The notes under the pieces are model-generated. The model saw only the letters and a list, made by a program, of their open reading frames with translations. It made no database searches and was not told the DNA's origin. The translations under genes were made by a program, and so were the position numbers. Shown in pieces: positions 32,601-44,894 of a DNA stretch of 64,000 nt (positions within the stretch are counted from its first letter, which is position 1; every line of letters begins with the position of its first letter). The stretch is from Phytoseiulus persimilis (taxonomy: Eukaryota; Arthropoda; Arachnida; Mesostigmata; Phytoseiidae). The DNA lies in assembly GCA_037576195.1 (NCBI GenBank), contig CM075103.1:20832001-20896000 (forward strand). The letters run 5' to 3'.

Positions 32601-35600
32601 CGAAACACGGGTAGGAAATTCATGGTTCCGCTCTTTTTCGAGTTATGGCTTCAGCTCAGGTCAGTGAAGCGTTGACAATTCAGAGAGCTTGATGCACGCA
32701 AGCGTCATCCAGCGCTGCTCCGAGGAGTTGAGGAAGGATCCGTCAGCTTGGATGAGGCGAACATGAAAATGGAATCGGCTCAGCACTTGGTGCTACTGGT
32801 ACTTGCCTCCTGAGCCTTCGTCACAATAACTGTGAACGAGTGTTCCCACGGTGACGAGGGAAATCATCGTACCAACCACGATTCTGGTAATGATAGAAAG
32901 TTTTGACTTTAACGAGTTTCTCTCCGGTCCGGTATACGACTCCTTGCCCATCGCAAGTTGACCCCCAGCTCGCTCAGGATGACGTCATGTCGTCACTGCC
33001 GCAGAATTCCACGCGGACAAGATGTTACCAGAAATCGTGCTTTGGTCGTTATCTTAAAAATGAAAAACGACGTACATGGATATTGCGGTGCCGGTAGACA
33101 GTGGCGTGTCCGAGAGTTGGTCCCTGCACGCTAATACATCGGTCCGGATACCGTACTTTCCACCGTCTGCAAAGAGTGAGCTTCCTCATATGCATCAGTC
33201 AGACTTCAGCTGTTTCCAAGCGAGAAAGTGGCTAACAGTGGATGGCCTGCTATTCGCCCAGTTCTTTGACTGGAACGATATTGGCACTCTCCCCGGAGGG
33301 AGTGGGGAGACTCGCGGAAATTCCCTCTCTTCTCTGTGACCTGGAGTTGACAGGAAACTACCCGGACGGGCTCACGACATCCTATCGAAGAGCTATTCTA
33401 GATCCGTTCAACAGGGAAACTCACATTTATTTGCCAGATGAGTAATGACAGAGGAATCGCAAGCCGACGGCAAGCAGATTCCCACGCGATATCCTAGAGG
33501 CACTCTCTCCGCAAACTCCAGAATCTTGGTGGCGTTTGGATCTCCGAAGAAATGCTTGGAAGGGAACATTTTCACCTCATTCATGGGTTCTTACCGGACG
33601 TCAATTAGCGCAACCTTCGACTTCGCATCGAACAGATCCGTGCGTTTGTCGCTTTTTCATCCCGAACGAACGGCTGCGAATATTTCTGGGGATTTTCGCC
33701 GAATCCAGTTGGGGTCAGCGTGGTCGTATTCTGGTTGAATCTTTACGTAGATTCTGACTGTGAGGAGTCCAAACAGAATGAGCCCGATTGAGGAATAACG
33801 ACAACGCTATCTGTCGTTCAAATTAGTGAGACGAGGCAATTATTTATCAGTCAACTGGAGCCGAGCACCCAGGTTAGCGCACCAGGAGGCGGCATCTTCG
33901 AGGAAATTCCGAAATCCGCTCCAAATTCGTGGCTTCCGACTCAATGGATAAAGGTCTGATTTTCCACGCCGTCATCGACGCCACAATACGAGAGAGAGAA
34001 CCGGCGAGAAAACGTGATAACGAACCGGCTCGAATCAAGCTCAACCGAGTTCAAAATGAACGGACCGCTCGGAGCCTAACGGAACCGGGAAATCGAGCGT
34101 GAGAATCAAATTATATGTCTACGAATGTCTCGGCGATGGGAAGCCGGCAATGAGAACCTGGAGTAAATAGGGTAAGCGCCGCTCCGTTGAGGCTGCCTGT
34201 TCCATCGACCATGATGAAACCGACTGGCACCGGCTCCGAACTCTCCGAGTCGGAAGGCGTCCGCTCTACTCGACCGGTATACTAGATCGAACCTGCTGCT
34301 CTATTCTGGTTCTATGCATTGCGAGCGGAAGCGCAGTCGTGGAGTTCCACTCACCGAGAACACAGGATCTTGCCCCAACATCTCAGGCATCACTTTGTAC
34401 ATCATAGGCTGCCGACGGGCATTGAGGGATAGTGTACAGTACTGACCTCCAAACGCGATCTGTTGCGAAAAGAGTTATATCCTTCAATTATTTTTGATGA
34501 GACGGCCCGAGCGATTCTCCAATCTAAATTCAGACGTCATGAGAAACAAACGAGAAAAGAGCAGTGGAAGAGATGTCTATGCAAAACATTCAACGCCGCA
34601 GGAGAGTCGACAGAAATTACAAACGATCCAATGAATTCTCTTCCCCGTAGACAGAGCTAATTAAGCATGCTTGTCAAACTCTCAGACAGAGTTATAAATG
34701 AATCGCATAGAATTATTAATTTTCACACTTCCAGACAGACTTAATTAAGCGTACTGGTCTCTGGTATGATTCTCTTGGCATGCTCCATGGGCTTTATGAC
34801 GAATTATTCTTTCAGTGGCAAATTTGTTCGAAAATAACTATAGTTTTCATCTGTTGACATTGGAATCGAGTGACCATGTTACTTGTAGCGGTTTTCTTGA
34901 ACGATGCAATCTTAGCCAGATGCAAGAAATCGCGCACTCGTTCAGTCTTCTGAACGTTTCGTGCCAGCGAAATGGTTCAGACTCAAACCAAATAGAGTGA
35001 CGAACCTTCTCCGGATCGTCCCGATCGGGAACCCGTATCTCGAGGCATTGGTCGTAGTTTCCCGAAGCAGTCGTGAGCCCTGAGAGCGCTCCCGGTGAAG
35101 GCCTTCCGGTCGAATCCAGAACTGGAAGGAGAACGTGACAATAGAGGAAACATGTAGATGATCTTCAGCTAGAGATAGAGGCTGCAAGCTCGCTCGACTT
35201 AACGTCTAGCTGACAAGCGAGATCAGGAACTATGTCGAAATCTGTCTGACATTCCGTATGGACTTTGTCGAAGCGTTACCGAGGACCGAGTTTCTCACCA
35301 GCAGAACTTCGACATTTCAAACTTGTTCCCGGATTCCGAACTTCAATTCACGCTCCGAACGAATAAGCTCACGGAGCACATGATTGTGACTTCGTATGAT
35401 TCGTGGTACTATCATCGCCGCTCACCACGTTGCGCTATCCTGGAGGTACGAGGGTGGGGGACACTCTCCTCAAGACCACTATTCCCATTCAATGCAAAGG
35501 CCGGCTCTGAAGGGTCATCCTTGGAAACCGAATTTCCGATACCCTTGGACTCAGAACTAGCAAACGCAGAAATCAACCCATTCAGAGCCCAACTCCACAT

Positions 35601-36021
35601 CTTCCACCTCGGATTGGTTTCCCCCACGAAGTTGCTGCGAAATCTCATCCGGACTAAATCCGAAGCCATGGAACAATGCTCAATACGTCCACAGAAGGAA
35701 ATCACGGCTACCCCTTTCAAGAATTCATGAAAAAATTGGAGACTCACATCTCAACGCCCACAATCGACGATCGTTCAGGCCTGAAGAAAGTCTGGCGAGG
35801 CTCTGCAGACATTCGGCCGGGATTTCTTCATCATAGAGAGCATCCTGTATCACTGGGAACAATTCCTTCCGTACACGTTTTGTCAAACTCTCCAAAACGG
35901 GCTCCAGATCTTCATTCCACTCCTGTGAGATGTTCGCGGTGAAGTAGTCTTCAAATGGTGTGAAACCGTGGACGCAGTTCGTTGATAGGAGAGCCATCAG
36001 AACCCATCTGAGACGTGACAT
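29608..36021 (-). CDS. NRF/acyltransferase-3 multipass membrane protein (nose resistant to fluoxetine-like), 13 exons
   Basis: Coding exons, 5' to 3': 36021-35748, 35121-35006, 34459-34355, 33575-33425, 32968-32807, 32372-32193, 31790-31648, 31374-31142, 30973-30784, 30671-30497, 30319-30191, 30088-29946, 29814-29608. Every junction keeps phase, giving 735 aa. The intron after exon 5 uses a GC donor (GAG|GCAAGT). A signal peptide (LRWVLMALLSTNCVHG) leads an extracellular NRF domain: ECLQSLARLSSGLNDRRLWAL, NYDQCLEI, GGQYCTLSL, RVGICLPSACD. The acyltransferase-3 part has many membrane segments, LDCIHGIRVLSSFWILYGHTF, YNAVDMQ and LSRLSFCFYLMQ, and ends after LLVLFEAP. Family members are linked to lipid or xenobiotic handling; the acyl substrate is unknown. 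The exon 4 acceptor is the least certain. Confidence 0.9.
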
Positions 36022-36885
36022 CTGAGAGATTCTCTAGCGGAGAGTTCCGACTCCGCTTATTCTTGGCTTGCGAGGATTGATCTTTTCGCTGATCTCATGA
36101 GCAAAACCTCTCAGGAGAGCACTCTGGTCGCACTCGAAACTAGCCTGCGTATGACCCACAGGGAGGCCAGATACCCTGTAATGAATGCAGTGAGAACGCT
36201 TGGGAGTTCGTGCGTGTGAGCGAGGTAACTTCCCTCTCCATCGAGTCAGTGAACACGGAAAGCACTTCAGAGCATAGTTCATGAAAGCACGTGGCGTGGA
36301 TGGAAGGATGAATGACGTAACACGGGTTACGATAATCCGGTTCCGAGTCTATGAGCGCATGAATGTGAACGCGCACTTCACTCGTGAGCTACGTGAGCCA
36401 TCCCCAGCGGTTCATTATCACGGATACCGTCGCGAAGAGAAACATCCCATGAGCGAAGAGCGAGGAAATGATAAGAGCGATTTCCGTGATTTCGTGCTCC
36501 TCGCATCAGTGCAGTGACGCCCATCCTGAAAGCAGGCTATATCTTCTGTCGAAGCGTCCACCGAGGCATTGCCCACGACTTCGGAACGGGGAAGCGGAAC
36601 AGCCGAGTCGAGAAGAACACCTGTGGAATGAAAGATTGCGAGTTGATCGGGGATCAAGAGTCGTCTCAGAGGAGAGTTCAAATGGAATTTCGTCGCCTCG
36701 ACGTCGCACTTGAGAATGTCGCGAGGACTGTGGAACATCTGCATGAGCCTTCACGTATGTGGGAACTCCTCGAGGAATTTTCAGATCCACACATGTTTCC
36801 GCACATGTTTGTCGTGAGTTCGCGGATTCCCGGTTCGATCTTCACGCTCGGAGTCTTACATTACAGATCTTACTTTCTGAACTTT
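36022..36885. other. Upstream region of the NRF-like gene, unassigned
   Basis: This should contain the promoter of the reverse-strand gene starting at 36021. Short open frames on both strands show no domain. No TATA box was clear. Confidence 0.35.
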
Positions 36886-36889
36886 GAAT

Positions 36890-37044
36890 GAGCAAGGGGT
36901 AGACTCACCGTAGGTACTGAAGTCTCCCAGGTCTATGAAATCCGATGCCTTCAGTGGATTTTCCTGCAAGCCGAGAGATATGTCGAAGTTCTCGATTGAT
37001 GTCAAAATGTCCCTCAATCTGGACAGAATTCGGTCATTCTTCAC
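36890..37044 (-). pseudogene. Possible NRF-domain exon remnant
   Basis: A reverse-strand stretch ends at a good donor (TACG|GTGAGT at about 36917). It reads FIDLGDFSTY in one frame and GKSTEGIGFH in another, both reminiscent of the NRF block that reads LDSTGRPSPGALSG...NYDQC in the intact gene. The need for two frames suggests an indel in a decayed paralogue. Weak evidence. Confidence 0.3.
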
Positions 37045-37327
37045 GAGGTTTTAAAGAGTGGGGTTGAAGACCACAGATTAGTTCCGCCACGGCGAAGCTT
37101 CTCCGATGGAAGCCTTGCGAGGCGAACCCCAGAGAGGATAAATATGTCCTCGCTCTATATTGAAGAGACGTGAATGTCGAGAAGTGCCAGAAATGATTGC
37201 TCGGTCCAATCCAGTGAGTTCGTCGCCGCGCACAGGTTCGAATGCCGCCAGGGGTCATCGCTTTCCCGCTTCGCCGGACTTCTGGACTACGAATCTCTCC
37301 TTTCACGAATCCGAACGTCGCGCCGTC

Positions 37328-37366
37328 GAATGAATCGTCTGCAGAGAAGCTGCAGACGATTCATTC
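37328..37366. repeat. Perfect hairpin, 17-bp arms, 5-base loop
   Basis: Left arm 37328-37344, loop AGAAG, right arm 37350-37366, with no mismatches. It has the same geometry as the hairpin at 42902-42940. Confidence 0.9.
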
Positions 37367-39092
37367 AAGGTCATTCCTCGGCTCTCATCGACGAAGGATT
37401 GCAGATGACCCTACCCAGACGGTTGTCTTTTCATCTTCGCTTTCCACAACAGCACTGTCCACGGAGCAGCGTGAGTTTTCGAAACCCGTTTTCGACCCGT
37501 GAGATCAGGGAACCGAAGTTCAGAAATTATTCACGCTGTTCAGCCTCGTGCCGTCTCTCCTTTTGAGCCTTTCTCCGAACTGGGCTCGGCCCATCCTGAG
37601 TCGGACAGTCGTTGAGCCGCGGCTTGGAGAGATGTCTATGAGAATGAAGCACATCGTTCCGAATTCATCACTCCTGCGATTAGTGGAAGAGAGGACTGGC
37701 GGCGGAATTCTCAGACTGGTTCGTTTGGGGGGGGAGATGGGACATTTCTTGAGAACGACCATATTCTTCCCACTCATTCAACACAGTGGTCAGGAGGACC
37801 AAAAATCGAAACCGATATCTCCGATGAATGGCAGCCGATTCCCTCATTTTTTCACGCTGCCTGATTTTCGACAAACTTCGTGATCCTGAAGAGGAATCAT
37901 AATAATCTTGGCTTTGCCGGAATCGCAAGATCGCGATTCATAGATTTTCGACCATTTCAGTACAACCGCCGGTGTTGACGGGCCGTTTGTCCAATCACCA
38001 CGAGCTGAAACGCGTCTGAAAGCTGACTGAACTCCGAGCATTTTGGGTATCTTGTCATCTTTCTGCGCCCCCCGCGAGCGCAGCTGTGAGCTCTCGAAGT
38101 TTGGCGCTCAGAACTTTTGCAAGCCCCTTATACTTGGCTTATGTTCGAGTTCAGCGAACGATTCTTCCCTGTATCTTCTTGCGCCGCCGAATCTTCGAAC
38201 ATCAAACGAGGAGCGCGCGGTTCTGTTATCCTCCGTTCTTGCAGCTGCTGCCTCGTGCTGCCTAAAACCGTCCGCTTCCGCGAGCACAGCCGACTTGGCT
38301 TCGTCGAATGCATTTTGAGGCGTCCTTGCGCTGAATTAGTCGTCTGCTGCTGTCAAGCATCCACGACTGTCCAATTACAATCAGATGTGGGTATCTCATT
38401 GCTCTGGCAACGCGCATGAGGATCTGATTTGACTTAGTTATTATATTACCGTTCTAGGGGCAGTGATTCTAGATATCACCTGAACCCAGCACTCCCTGAC
38501 CGAGGGGATAATCGTCAGAAATACCTGAAGTCAGTGACCCACGTAGCACCCCACAAGGACCCCATGAAAAACCGCGGCATGCATTTCTGGTGGAGCGCTT
38601 CAAGGCCGCAGCTCTTGCGTATGATCCTGAAAATTGATTCCGCATTTCCTGGTCTCAGATGCTACGACGCGGTAAGCTCTCCTCCATCCATCCTTCATTC
38701 AATCTCTAAGCAGCATTCCCTTCGAAATCTCGTTCGAACTATCATGCTCTCCCTCGTAGAACCGATTCGAAGACAGGGGAGCCGCTCGATGATCCTGCGG
38801 CGAATCGGCGGAAGATAGCGCTCTCCATCCGTTCTGTTCAGGGTCTGCCGAAAACTTGACGCTGGCGCCCTTCTGCTCACAGCCGGCACTCGTGGGAGAA
38901 CGATACCCTTAGAGTCGTTCTCCGACTTGTGTATGTTTGTGCATACTCTTTCTCCTCCTCCCCGAGCTCAACAATGTCGGCGTTGCCCATCGAGACAATA
39001 TCCTCGCACGAAGTTTCACCCGATCTCAACTTCCCAACGTGTTCCGATGGAGTGATTCTTGAGCCGTCCACCCGCGGCTCATGCGTCGATTG
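37367..39092. other. Unassigned
   Basis: Many short open frames occur on both strands and none has a recognisable domain. A 9-bp palindrome (GGAGAACGA...TCGTTCTCC) lies near 38895-38923. Confidence 0.3.
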
Positions 39093-39533
39093 TCACATCA
39101 TGGAACCGCCATGCGAATTGTTAGTCGACGATTGTGATGGAATCAGGGAGTGCTCCATCTCGCTAGTCGAGCTGGTTTTCCAACACGCTCGCGCCAACAC
39201 GACGAGCAACAGCAGAGGCGTCAAGTAGGCAGCGATGCTCAAGGTAACGTAGTCCATGGCATCGCCGACGAACTCTGACTTCGGAAGCATCGAGCTCTGA
39301 ATGACTGAGAGTTCGAATGTCGGTAGCAATAAAATACCTCGGATGCCGGCTGACTGGAGGCTGGAGCGCAGGAGTATTCTGCAGTTGTCTTCGAATTTTC
39401 CCGAGACTCTCCCGTCCCTCCTCTGGACCGTGTGCGCAGCTAGAGTTAGGAGAATTCGGCCACTCTGAACCGATGTCGTTGATGCATGCACTGATGTCGA
39501 GCTTCCGTTTGAAGCGATTCTCTCACAACTCAA
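39093..39533 (-). pseudogene. Possible receptor C-terminal exon with one membrane segment
   Basis: The open frame on the reverse strand ends with a clear hydrophobic segment (TLSIAAYLTPLLLLVVLARACW) and a short polar tail. The preceding KFEDNCRILLRSSLQSAG resembles the segment before the last membrane helix of the ionotropic receptor at 43041-44894 (RVEDYLRADLEIGC). It could be the end of a decayed ionotropic receptor. No upstream domains were found. Confidence 0.3.
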
Positions 39534-40359
39534 AGGTTTCGAGCCTACCGTGAGTATCTCTCAAGAGGATAATCATGAAATAAGTTCCGCCATGTACCGA
39601 TGTATGGACGAAGCGTCGGAAATCGCTGCAAGGATCATCATGATTGAGCCCCCCTGTTAACGCCCGCCGAAAATACTGAAGCCAAGTATCCAAAAGAGGT
39701 CACGAATCACGAGTGCTGTTCTCGGTAGACGACTGGCATTGATCAAACCGCTTCCCGTGTGGCATTGGATAACATGAATTTCACATTGGGTTTGTCGAAG
39801 GACATAAAGCTCAGAAGTTCGATTCGTCCAAGCGAGAGCTTCTAGACGAGATGAGTGTGTGATGGCAGGTGTCGGAGCACAATCGTGCGGCGAAAACCCT
39901 TGTCGTTCGAGCAGCAGGATCCTCCGTGCTCGGGCACTTCTCGGTTCCAATGAACGGTTCTCCCGGCGAGGGTATCGTTGTGAGGGGAGGTGATCCAGGG
40001 ATCTGTTTGGCTGTCACCGGAACCTCTTTCTTGGGCTTTGCTCCAGCTCCACGAACATGACATTGAATCGCACCCTCGTGCGTGCGGGAGCTTATTGTAT
40101 AGTTCGCGCTCCAGCTCGTCGGAATCGACGTTGAATCGTTTCATCGGATTTTTCTGAAGCCCTTCTCCTCGAGGACTGAGTATCCGCTCCTCGGATCCGA
40201 AACTGAACTACTTCTCCGAGTGTTTCCGAAGCTCTCGTCGTAGCTCGCAATCGTGGAAAGTCTCAAGGAGTCTCGAAGACGTTCTTCTGGGCTCTTGTAG
40301 ACACTCGAGGACGGTCTTGTGGATTTTCGAAGAGGATCGTTCAAGCTCTCGCGAAACCT
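39534..40359. other. Unassigned
   Basis: No supported gene. Reverse-strand open frames at 39657-40144 are Pro/Ser/Thr-rich without a domain. Confidence 0.3.
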
Positions 40360-40575
40360 CGTAGACGTCGGATCGACCTCCGAATTACCTCCACAGACTC
40401 CAGAAATATGGTCAGATGGATTCCAGAACCATCTCCTCAGGCTGCTCCACGACTCCATCGATCCTGGAATCGCCTCTTCAGTCCCAGAAAAGTATACATG
40501 TATAGATGGACCCTCGAATCACATCTCCGTACCCCAGAAGTGTGGTCCGATCGTCCCCGGACTCTGCCTGCGGAA
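40360..40575. repeat. Diverged remote copy of the 45-bp minisatellite family
   Basis: About four to five degenerate units (AAATATGGTCAGATGGATTCC, GATCCTGGAATCGCCTCTTC, TGTGGTCCGATCGTCCCCGG) match the core of the inverted array at 12291-12600. This shows the family is dispersed. Confidence 0.7.
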
Positions 40576-42901
40576 TCGTCATTTGCGAGGTGTTGAAAAG
40601 CGAGGCATAATGAAAGCAACTGCTATCCTGTGAACGGATGTCAGATGCGTGAGGGATGCTCACACATAGAGTTTCTCAGGCTTACAACTTCATACTCCGA
40701 AAAGCCCTCCATGATTCCGCCTCCGAACACCGACCTCCTCTCGGAACGTACACACTATCAATTTTCGGGTTGTCGTGATGGTCAGCGCTAATGTTCCCGG
40801 CCGTCACGATCAGAGGCAATCAGAGGTGTTCTCACCGATTTCGGCCAAGGTTTTCCACGCGTCGTTCACGTATCGGTACATGGCGGTAACTCAGTACCTA
40901 CTAATCCTTCTTTCCAGTGAAGCTCAAAGCTGCGCGAGAACCGGAGGGAGTTTCCTGTGAAACGGGGGTTCGACCTCAGCGCAGGGTCCGCGGCACCTGT
41001 TTAATGGTCCCAGCTACGCATCCGATTATCGTTTGCGCAGGAAGAGCGAGAATGCTTCGAATGCTGTCGCGTTCCAACCTGAAGTGGGGCCAAAATCCAG
41101 GATCACATACTGTTGCCGACGTTCGTTCTCTCATTCGTTCAGAATTCAATGCTATCAATGTCGAGGTCGCCGCGTACGCTTACTTTGGGCGTCGCCCCCT
41201 TCCGTACGCCCCTAGTGTGGCTTGTCGTGTCAGCAGAACGCATTAACGTCCTCATAAAGGCTGTCTGCGATTAGACTCCTTGGTCGAGGGATGCGCTCCG
41301 CACTGACGCACACAGCATTGAATGGCAGGTGTTCTCTAGCTTCACGCTGGCTCAGAAGTTATCAACCGCGAATTTTTCAAAGGCGTGCCAGCATTTGCTG
41401 ACACAAATTTTATCCACAGACGTTTCGACTCTCCGCCGGCCCTCACTGAAAACATATCATCTGAAACATTCCCGACGCTGCCTGCTGCGTTCAGTTCATA
41501 GCTCTTTGCTGCTCACTATTCCTCTGTTCCATCGAAATATAGCGTCCGTACACTTGTGGGACGACTCCGAGGTAAGAGAGGCGTCTCCGAAAGGCGATTC
41601 ACCCCTATGCCGGAGATGTATCGAGGTGTGGAAATTTATGCCGAAATCTGCTCAGTTTTTTGGAGCAGTGTTTCTCAAGCCAAATCTAACCAAGCTCCAC
41701 TTTTTCGAACAGATGCTCCCCGAGTCCACCTGAGTCCTCACTGTCACCGTCTACGAATATTAAGTTGCGCAGGCAGGTGCTCCACGTCGAGGAACGCCGC
41801 TCTAGAGGGCGTTGTGCTACCGTGGCGCGGACCAGACTCTCCAACAGGGCTCCGCTCCCGCTCACCCACCCAAATCTGCCCAGGATTGGTTTTTAAATCG
41901 AATTGAAAGTGATTCGAATCAAAAAGATTGGATAAACCTGGTTCGATGATTTTTCATCCGAATCACTTTTGACTCGACGTTCCTTGTTTCGAATCGGATG
42001 ATTGGTGGAAGAGCTGCAGTCCACACCTAAAACTCCAAGAAACGTTTGTTGCCTTGTATCTGAGCCAGCGTCTGACACATCGAAAGACATTGAATGAGAA
42101 CTCACCGAAGGCCTGCAGTAGGGATATGGATGGAGACTTTCTCGAGATTCCTCCTCGTTCCTTATTAGCATTGATTTCCGTTAGATCGTTTCACAATGTA
42201 TATTGCGGTGATCACACGTATGGTACACTTTGAGCTCGATCACGCGTCCAACGTATTCTCCGTTTGACAGGGTTCAGCCTCAACTGGGTCCCGTCCTTTC
42301 TTTTGACAGTTTTGCTAATGTTCAGATAGGTAGTCATTTCATTAGAAGGACCATTCGAGGGATATGTCCGAAGTAGGGGAATGGGTAGGATCGGCCCAGA
42401 GCTCAAAACTGTCGATCGATCCCATCAGAGTAATCGCCGGTTCTGGAAGGTCTTTTTGCTATCGATAGCTGAAAGAATGACGCATCTTCGATCGTTCCAT
42501 TCATGTCCATCGGTCGAGAACCCAATCCTCTTGAAAGCCTCGAGAAATACATGATTTTTTTTCAGAACCCTTAGAAAACTGTTCGTGGAACGTTCCAAGT
42601 GAACCGATCCAGTTCGTATTGATTTTATTGAATGCGGCGAAGTATTCCCCGCAATCGCTGAAGAAATGGCGAAGTTCGGTTCAGAGCTCGATGTTGGTTG
42701 CGCCATAGAAGAATAGCAAAGAAGTCAGCAGAGTTGGCAAGAAAAGGTGATACCATCTGGTGGACATATTGAAGGACGAACGCCACGAGATCGCACGCCA
42801 ACATGGCGGTCTTCTTGTACGACGGATACATGGACAACCAGATGCATGCTCAGCGGAACCTGCACCATGCCTGAGGACTATGCTCTGCTAATGATGCATA
42901 C
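40576..42901. other. Mostly unassigned
   Basis: No firm gene. The reverse-strand frame 42625-42837 starts with a hydrophobic stretch (MLACDLVAFVLQYVHQMV) that could be a signal peptide or membrane segment, possibly an exon of a neighbouring receptor-like gene. Confidence 0.3.
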
Positions 42902-42940
42902 GATTATGAAATCTATGCAGAGCGCATAGATTTCATAATC
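42902..42940. repeat. Perfect hairpin, 17-bp arms, 5-base loop
   Basis: Left arm 42902-42918, loop AGAGC, right arm 42924-42940, with no mismatches. It is unrelated in sequence to the hairpin at 37328-37366 but identical in dimensions. Confidence 0.9.
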
Positions 42941-43040
42941 CTCCTTATCACTTACGATCTTGGATAGGATTCTTGGACAACGGGGAGCTCAAATGACAAA
43001 GCTGAGCGGGTTTGCCCGACGGGACAGTATCCTGAATATC

Positions 43041-44894
43041 TTACGAGTTCTTGACCGTGGTACTGAGACTCTCATTGCTTGGAAAGCCCAAACCACTCGA
43101 GCCAACGCGAGAACGGCGGCTACGGATCAAGTTGCGGAACCAATCTCGAGGATAGACGCTTATCTGGATCCAGCTTGGAGTTAGAAGCTTCATCGTCTCG
43201 AGAATGAGCAAAATCAAGCCCGCCATTCCGCAGGCAGCGAAGAGCGGAGACAGTCTCTCGAAATTCCGCATCTCGAACGACCCTCGGACTCCATCGTGCT
43301 GCAAGTAACAACCGATCTCAAGGTCTGCCCTCAAATAATCTTCAACGCGTGAATCGAAAATCCGGAGGAAACCACTACCCCATCGATCTTTCAATATTCT
43401 CTTCGACGTTCCAGATTCTGAGTGGACCGTCCGCATTGCTTTCGAGCGGATGAGGGCATGCTCAAAAAGTTTAACATAAAAACCACTCCTCTGATTCAAT
43501 GTTCTCGTCAAGAGTCTCGTTCCCATCCAGTTGTTCGGAGGATCGTTGATGTGGGCGCCGCTGAACTTCAAAAATAAAGCATGCATGTTCTCCATATTCC
43601 CGTAGAGTTGTGCCGTGCTCTCCCGAACGATTCGAGATTCATAGCGGAACCTAACTCGGTACAGTGGCATGCCTATCGCGGACAATTGGACTCTACTGAG
43701 GCCACAGATAGCAGCATGGTCGTATACGATGTATCCAACGGTGAACGCCATATGGGAACATTTGAAGTTCAGGTGACAGTGAACGAAATCGTCCACCAGC
43801 GCTGGCTCTGTGGGGTCCAGGAAGTTTACCAAGAACACGTTGCTGTAAACTTTGCTTACAATAGAATTCATCAACAATGCCATCATACAGAGTATGAGGT
43901 GGGAATTTATCGCGCCACGAGAGTTGATCGGAGTCGCGTTTATGAAGTTCAGGATAATAGAGCTGAGGATGCCGAGGAATGGAGCGTGTGCTGCGCAGGA
44001 AATGAACGCACTGATCGAGACGACGCACACCAGAAATACCGCCCAAGCAGAAAGAGAGAAGGGCGTTAGCAGTTCATAAATATTGCCCTCTCGGACTTTG
44101 AGTAGGGTATAACATTCGGTGAAGTGATTCGTGTCTACAATACTGTTCAAAGCGGTGAGATAGAAAAAACTGTTGACCTTCTTGAAGGGGAACAAGCTTA
44201 TAGGGATGAGGGAGGAACGAATCTTGACCTCCGATCCGTTCCATCGGAAAAATATATCAATGCTGAGATCTTGCGTCGAAGAATAGAAAATACGAGACTC
44301 AATCCCATATTCAATGCGAACAGGCTTCGACTCAATACATCCCTCGACATCGTCGTTCAGGTGATATTCACGCCATGAGAGAACTGTGTCCTTCCTATTG
44401 CAAGAGAAGTACGTTGTTCTGCTATCCCCTTGAAATACGGGAATCCCGTAAGCTCTCGGTCTCAGAGATGTCCAATGCACCTTCCCGTAGAAAAAATGAA
44501 CGATGCATTTGTGACGTATGTTCTGGTATAAGTCCTCCAGCTCGAAATCCTTGGACGAACGAGTACCAGAAACAATCGTTGTATATTGGGGGGCAGCCAG
44601 GGCATTCAAGAACCAAGGACCAACAGAGTTTTTATAAATAGACTGGCGGGACGATTTTTTTAGGAGATCCAAGGCAAGTGAATGCTCCGGCTCCGCCAGC
44701 AAAAGGCTCGCCAGCGTTGGTCGAAACTCTACGAGGGTTTTCGTGATATCCACAATTAGAAGCTCCTCGACTTTGACCTCGTTGAGTAGAGCAAACTTTT
44801 CGATTTGGTCCTCCACAGTGCGAGTCGTATACTTGGTCGACGATATCTCTGCCATCATCGAAACGCTCAGAACTATGGTCGAAAAGGAGTCCAT
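43041..44894 (-). CDS. Ionotropic receptor (IR-type variant glutamate receptor), single exon
   Basis: This is probably a chemosensory ligand-gated cation channel of the arthropod IR family. The ATG at 44894 is preferred because it begins a signal-peptide-like stretch (MDSFSTIVLSVSMM); the frame is open from 44987. The predicted protein is 617 aa. A divergent extracellular N-terminal and ligand-binding half is followed by membrane segment 1 (about residues 276-298, TPFSLSAWAVFLVCVVSISAF), a pore/second segment (about 332-354, HLILCMMALLMNSIVSKVY) and the usual Pro-rich start of the second ligand lobe (FLDPTEPALVDDF). A last helix lies near 550-570 (LFAACGMAGLILLILETM) and the tail is short. 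There are no stops or frameshifts. The ligand is unknown; single-exon divergent IRs are often lineage-specific. Confidence 0.82.
   Translation of the reverse strand: MDSFSTIVLSVSMMAEISSTKYTTRTVEDQIEKFALLNEVKVEELLIVDITKTLVEFRPTLASLLLAEPEHSLALDLLKKSSRQSIYKNSVGPWFLNALAAPQYTTIVSGTRSSKDFELEDLYQNIRHKCIVHFFYGKVHWTSLRPRAYGIPVFQGDSRTTYFSCNRKDTVLSWREYHLNDDVEGCIESKPVRIEYGIESRIFYSSTQDLSIDIFFRWNGSEVKIRSSLIPISLFPFKKVNSFFYLTALNSIVDTNHFTECYTLLKVREGNIYELLTPFSLSAWAVFLVCVVSISAFISCAAHAPFLGILSSIILNFINATPINSRGAINSHLILCMMALLMNSIVSKVYSNVFLVNFLDPTEPALVDDFVHCHLNFKCSHMAFTVGYIVYDHAAICGLSRVQLSAIGMPLYRVRFRYESRIVRESTAQLYGNMENMHALFLKFSGAHINDPPNNWMGTRLLTRTLNQRSGFYVKLFEHALIRSKAMRTVHSESGTSKRILKDRWGSGFLRIFDSRVEDYLRADLEIGCYLQHDGVRGSFEMRNFERLSPLFAACGMAGLILLILETMKLLTPSWIQISVYPRDWFRNLIRSRRSRVGSSGLGFPSNESLSTTVKNS

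Noticed and set aside
33600..33757. Extra exon of the NRF-like gene ending at the CCG|GTAAGA donor near 33594
   Set aside because: It would leave an intron far too short before the strongly supported exon 33575-33425, and the phases do not fit.
36034..36744. Reverse-strand open frames as 5' exons of the NRF-like gene
   Set aside because: The gene already starts with a signal peptide at 36021, and these frames show no NRF motif.
37174..38419. Cluster of Ser/Arg-rich forward open frames
   Set aside because: Composition-driven frames on both strands with no motif, splice logic or family resemblance.
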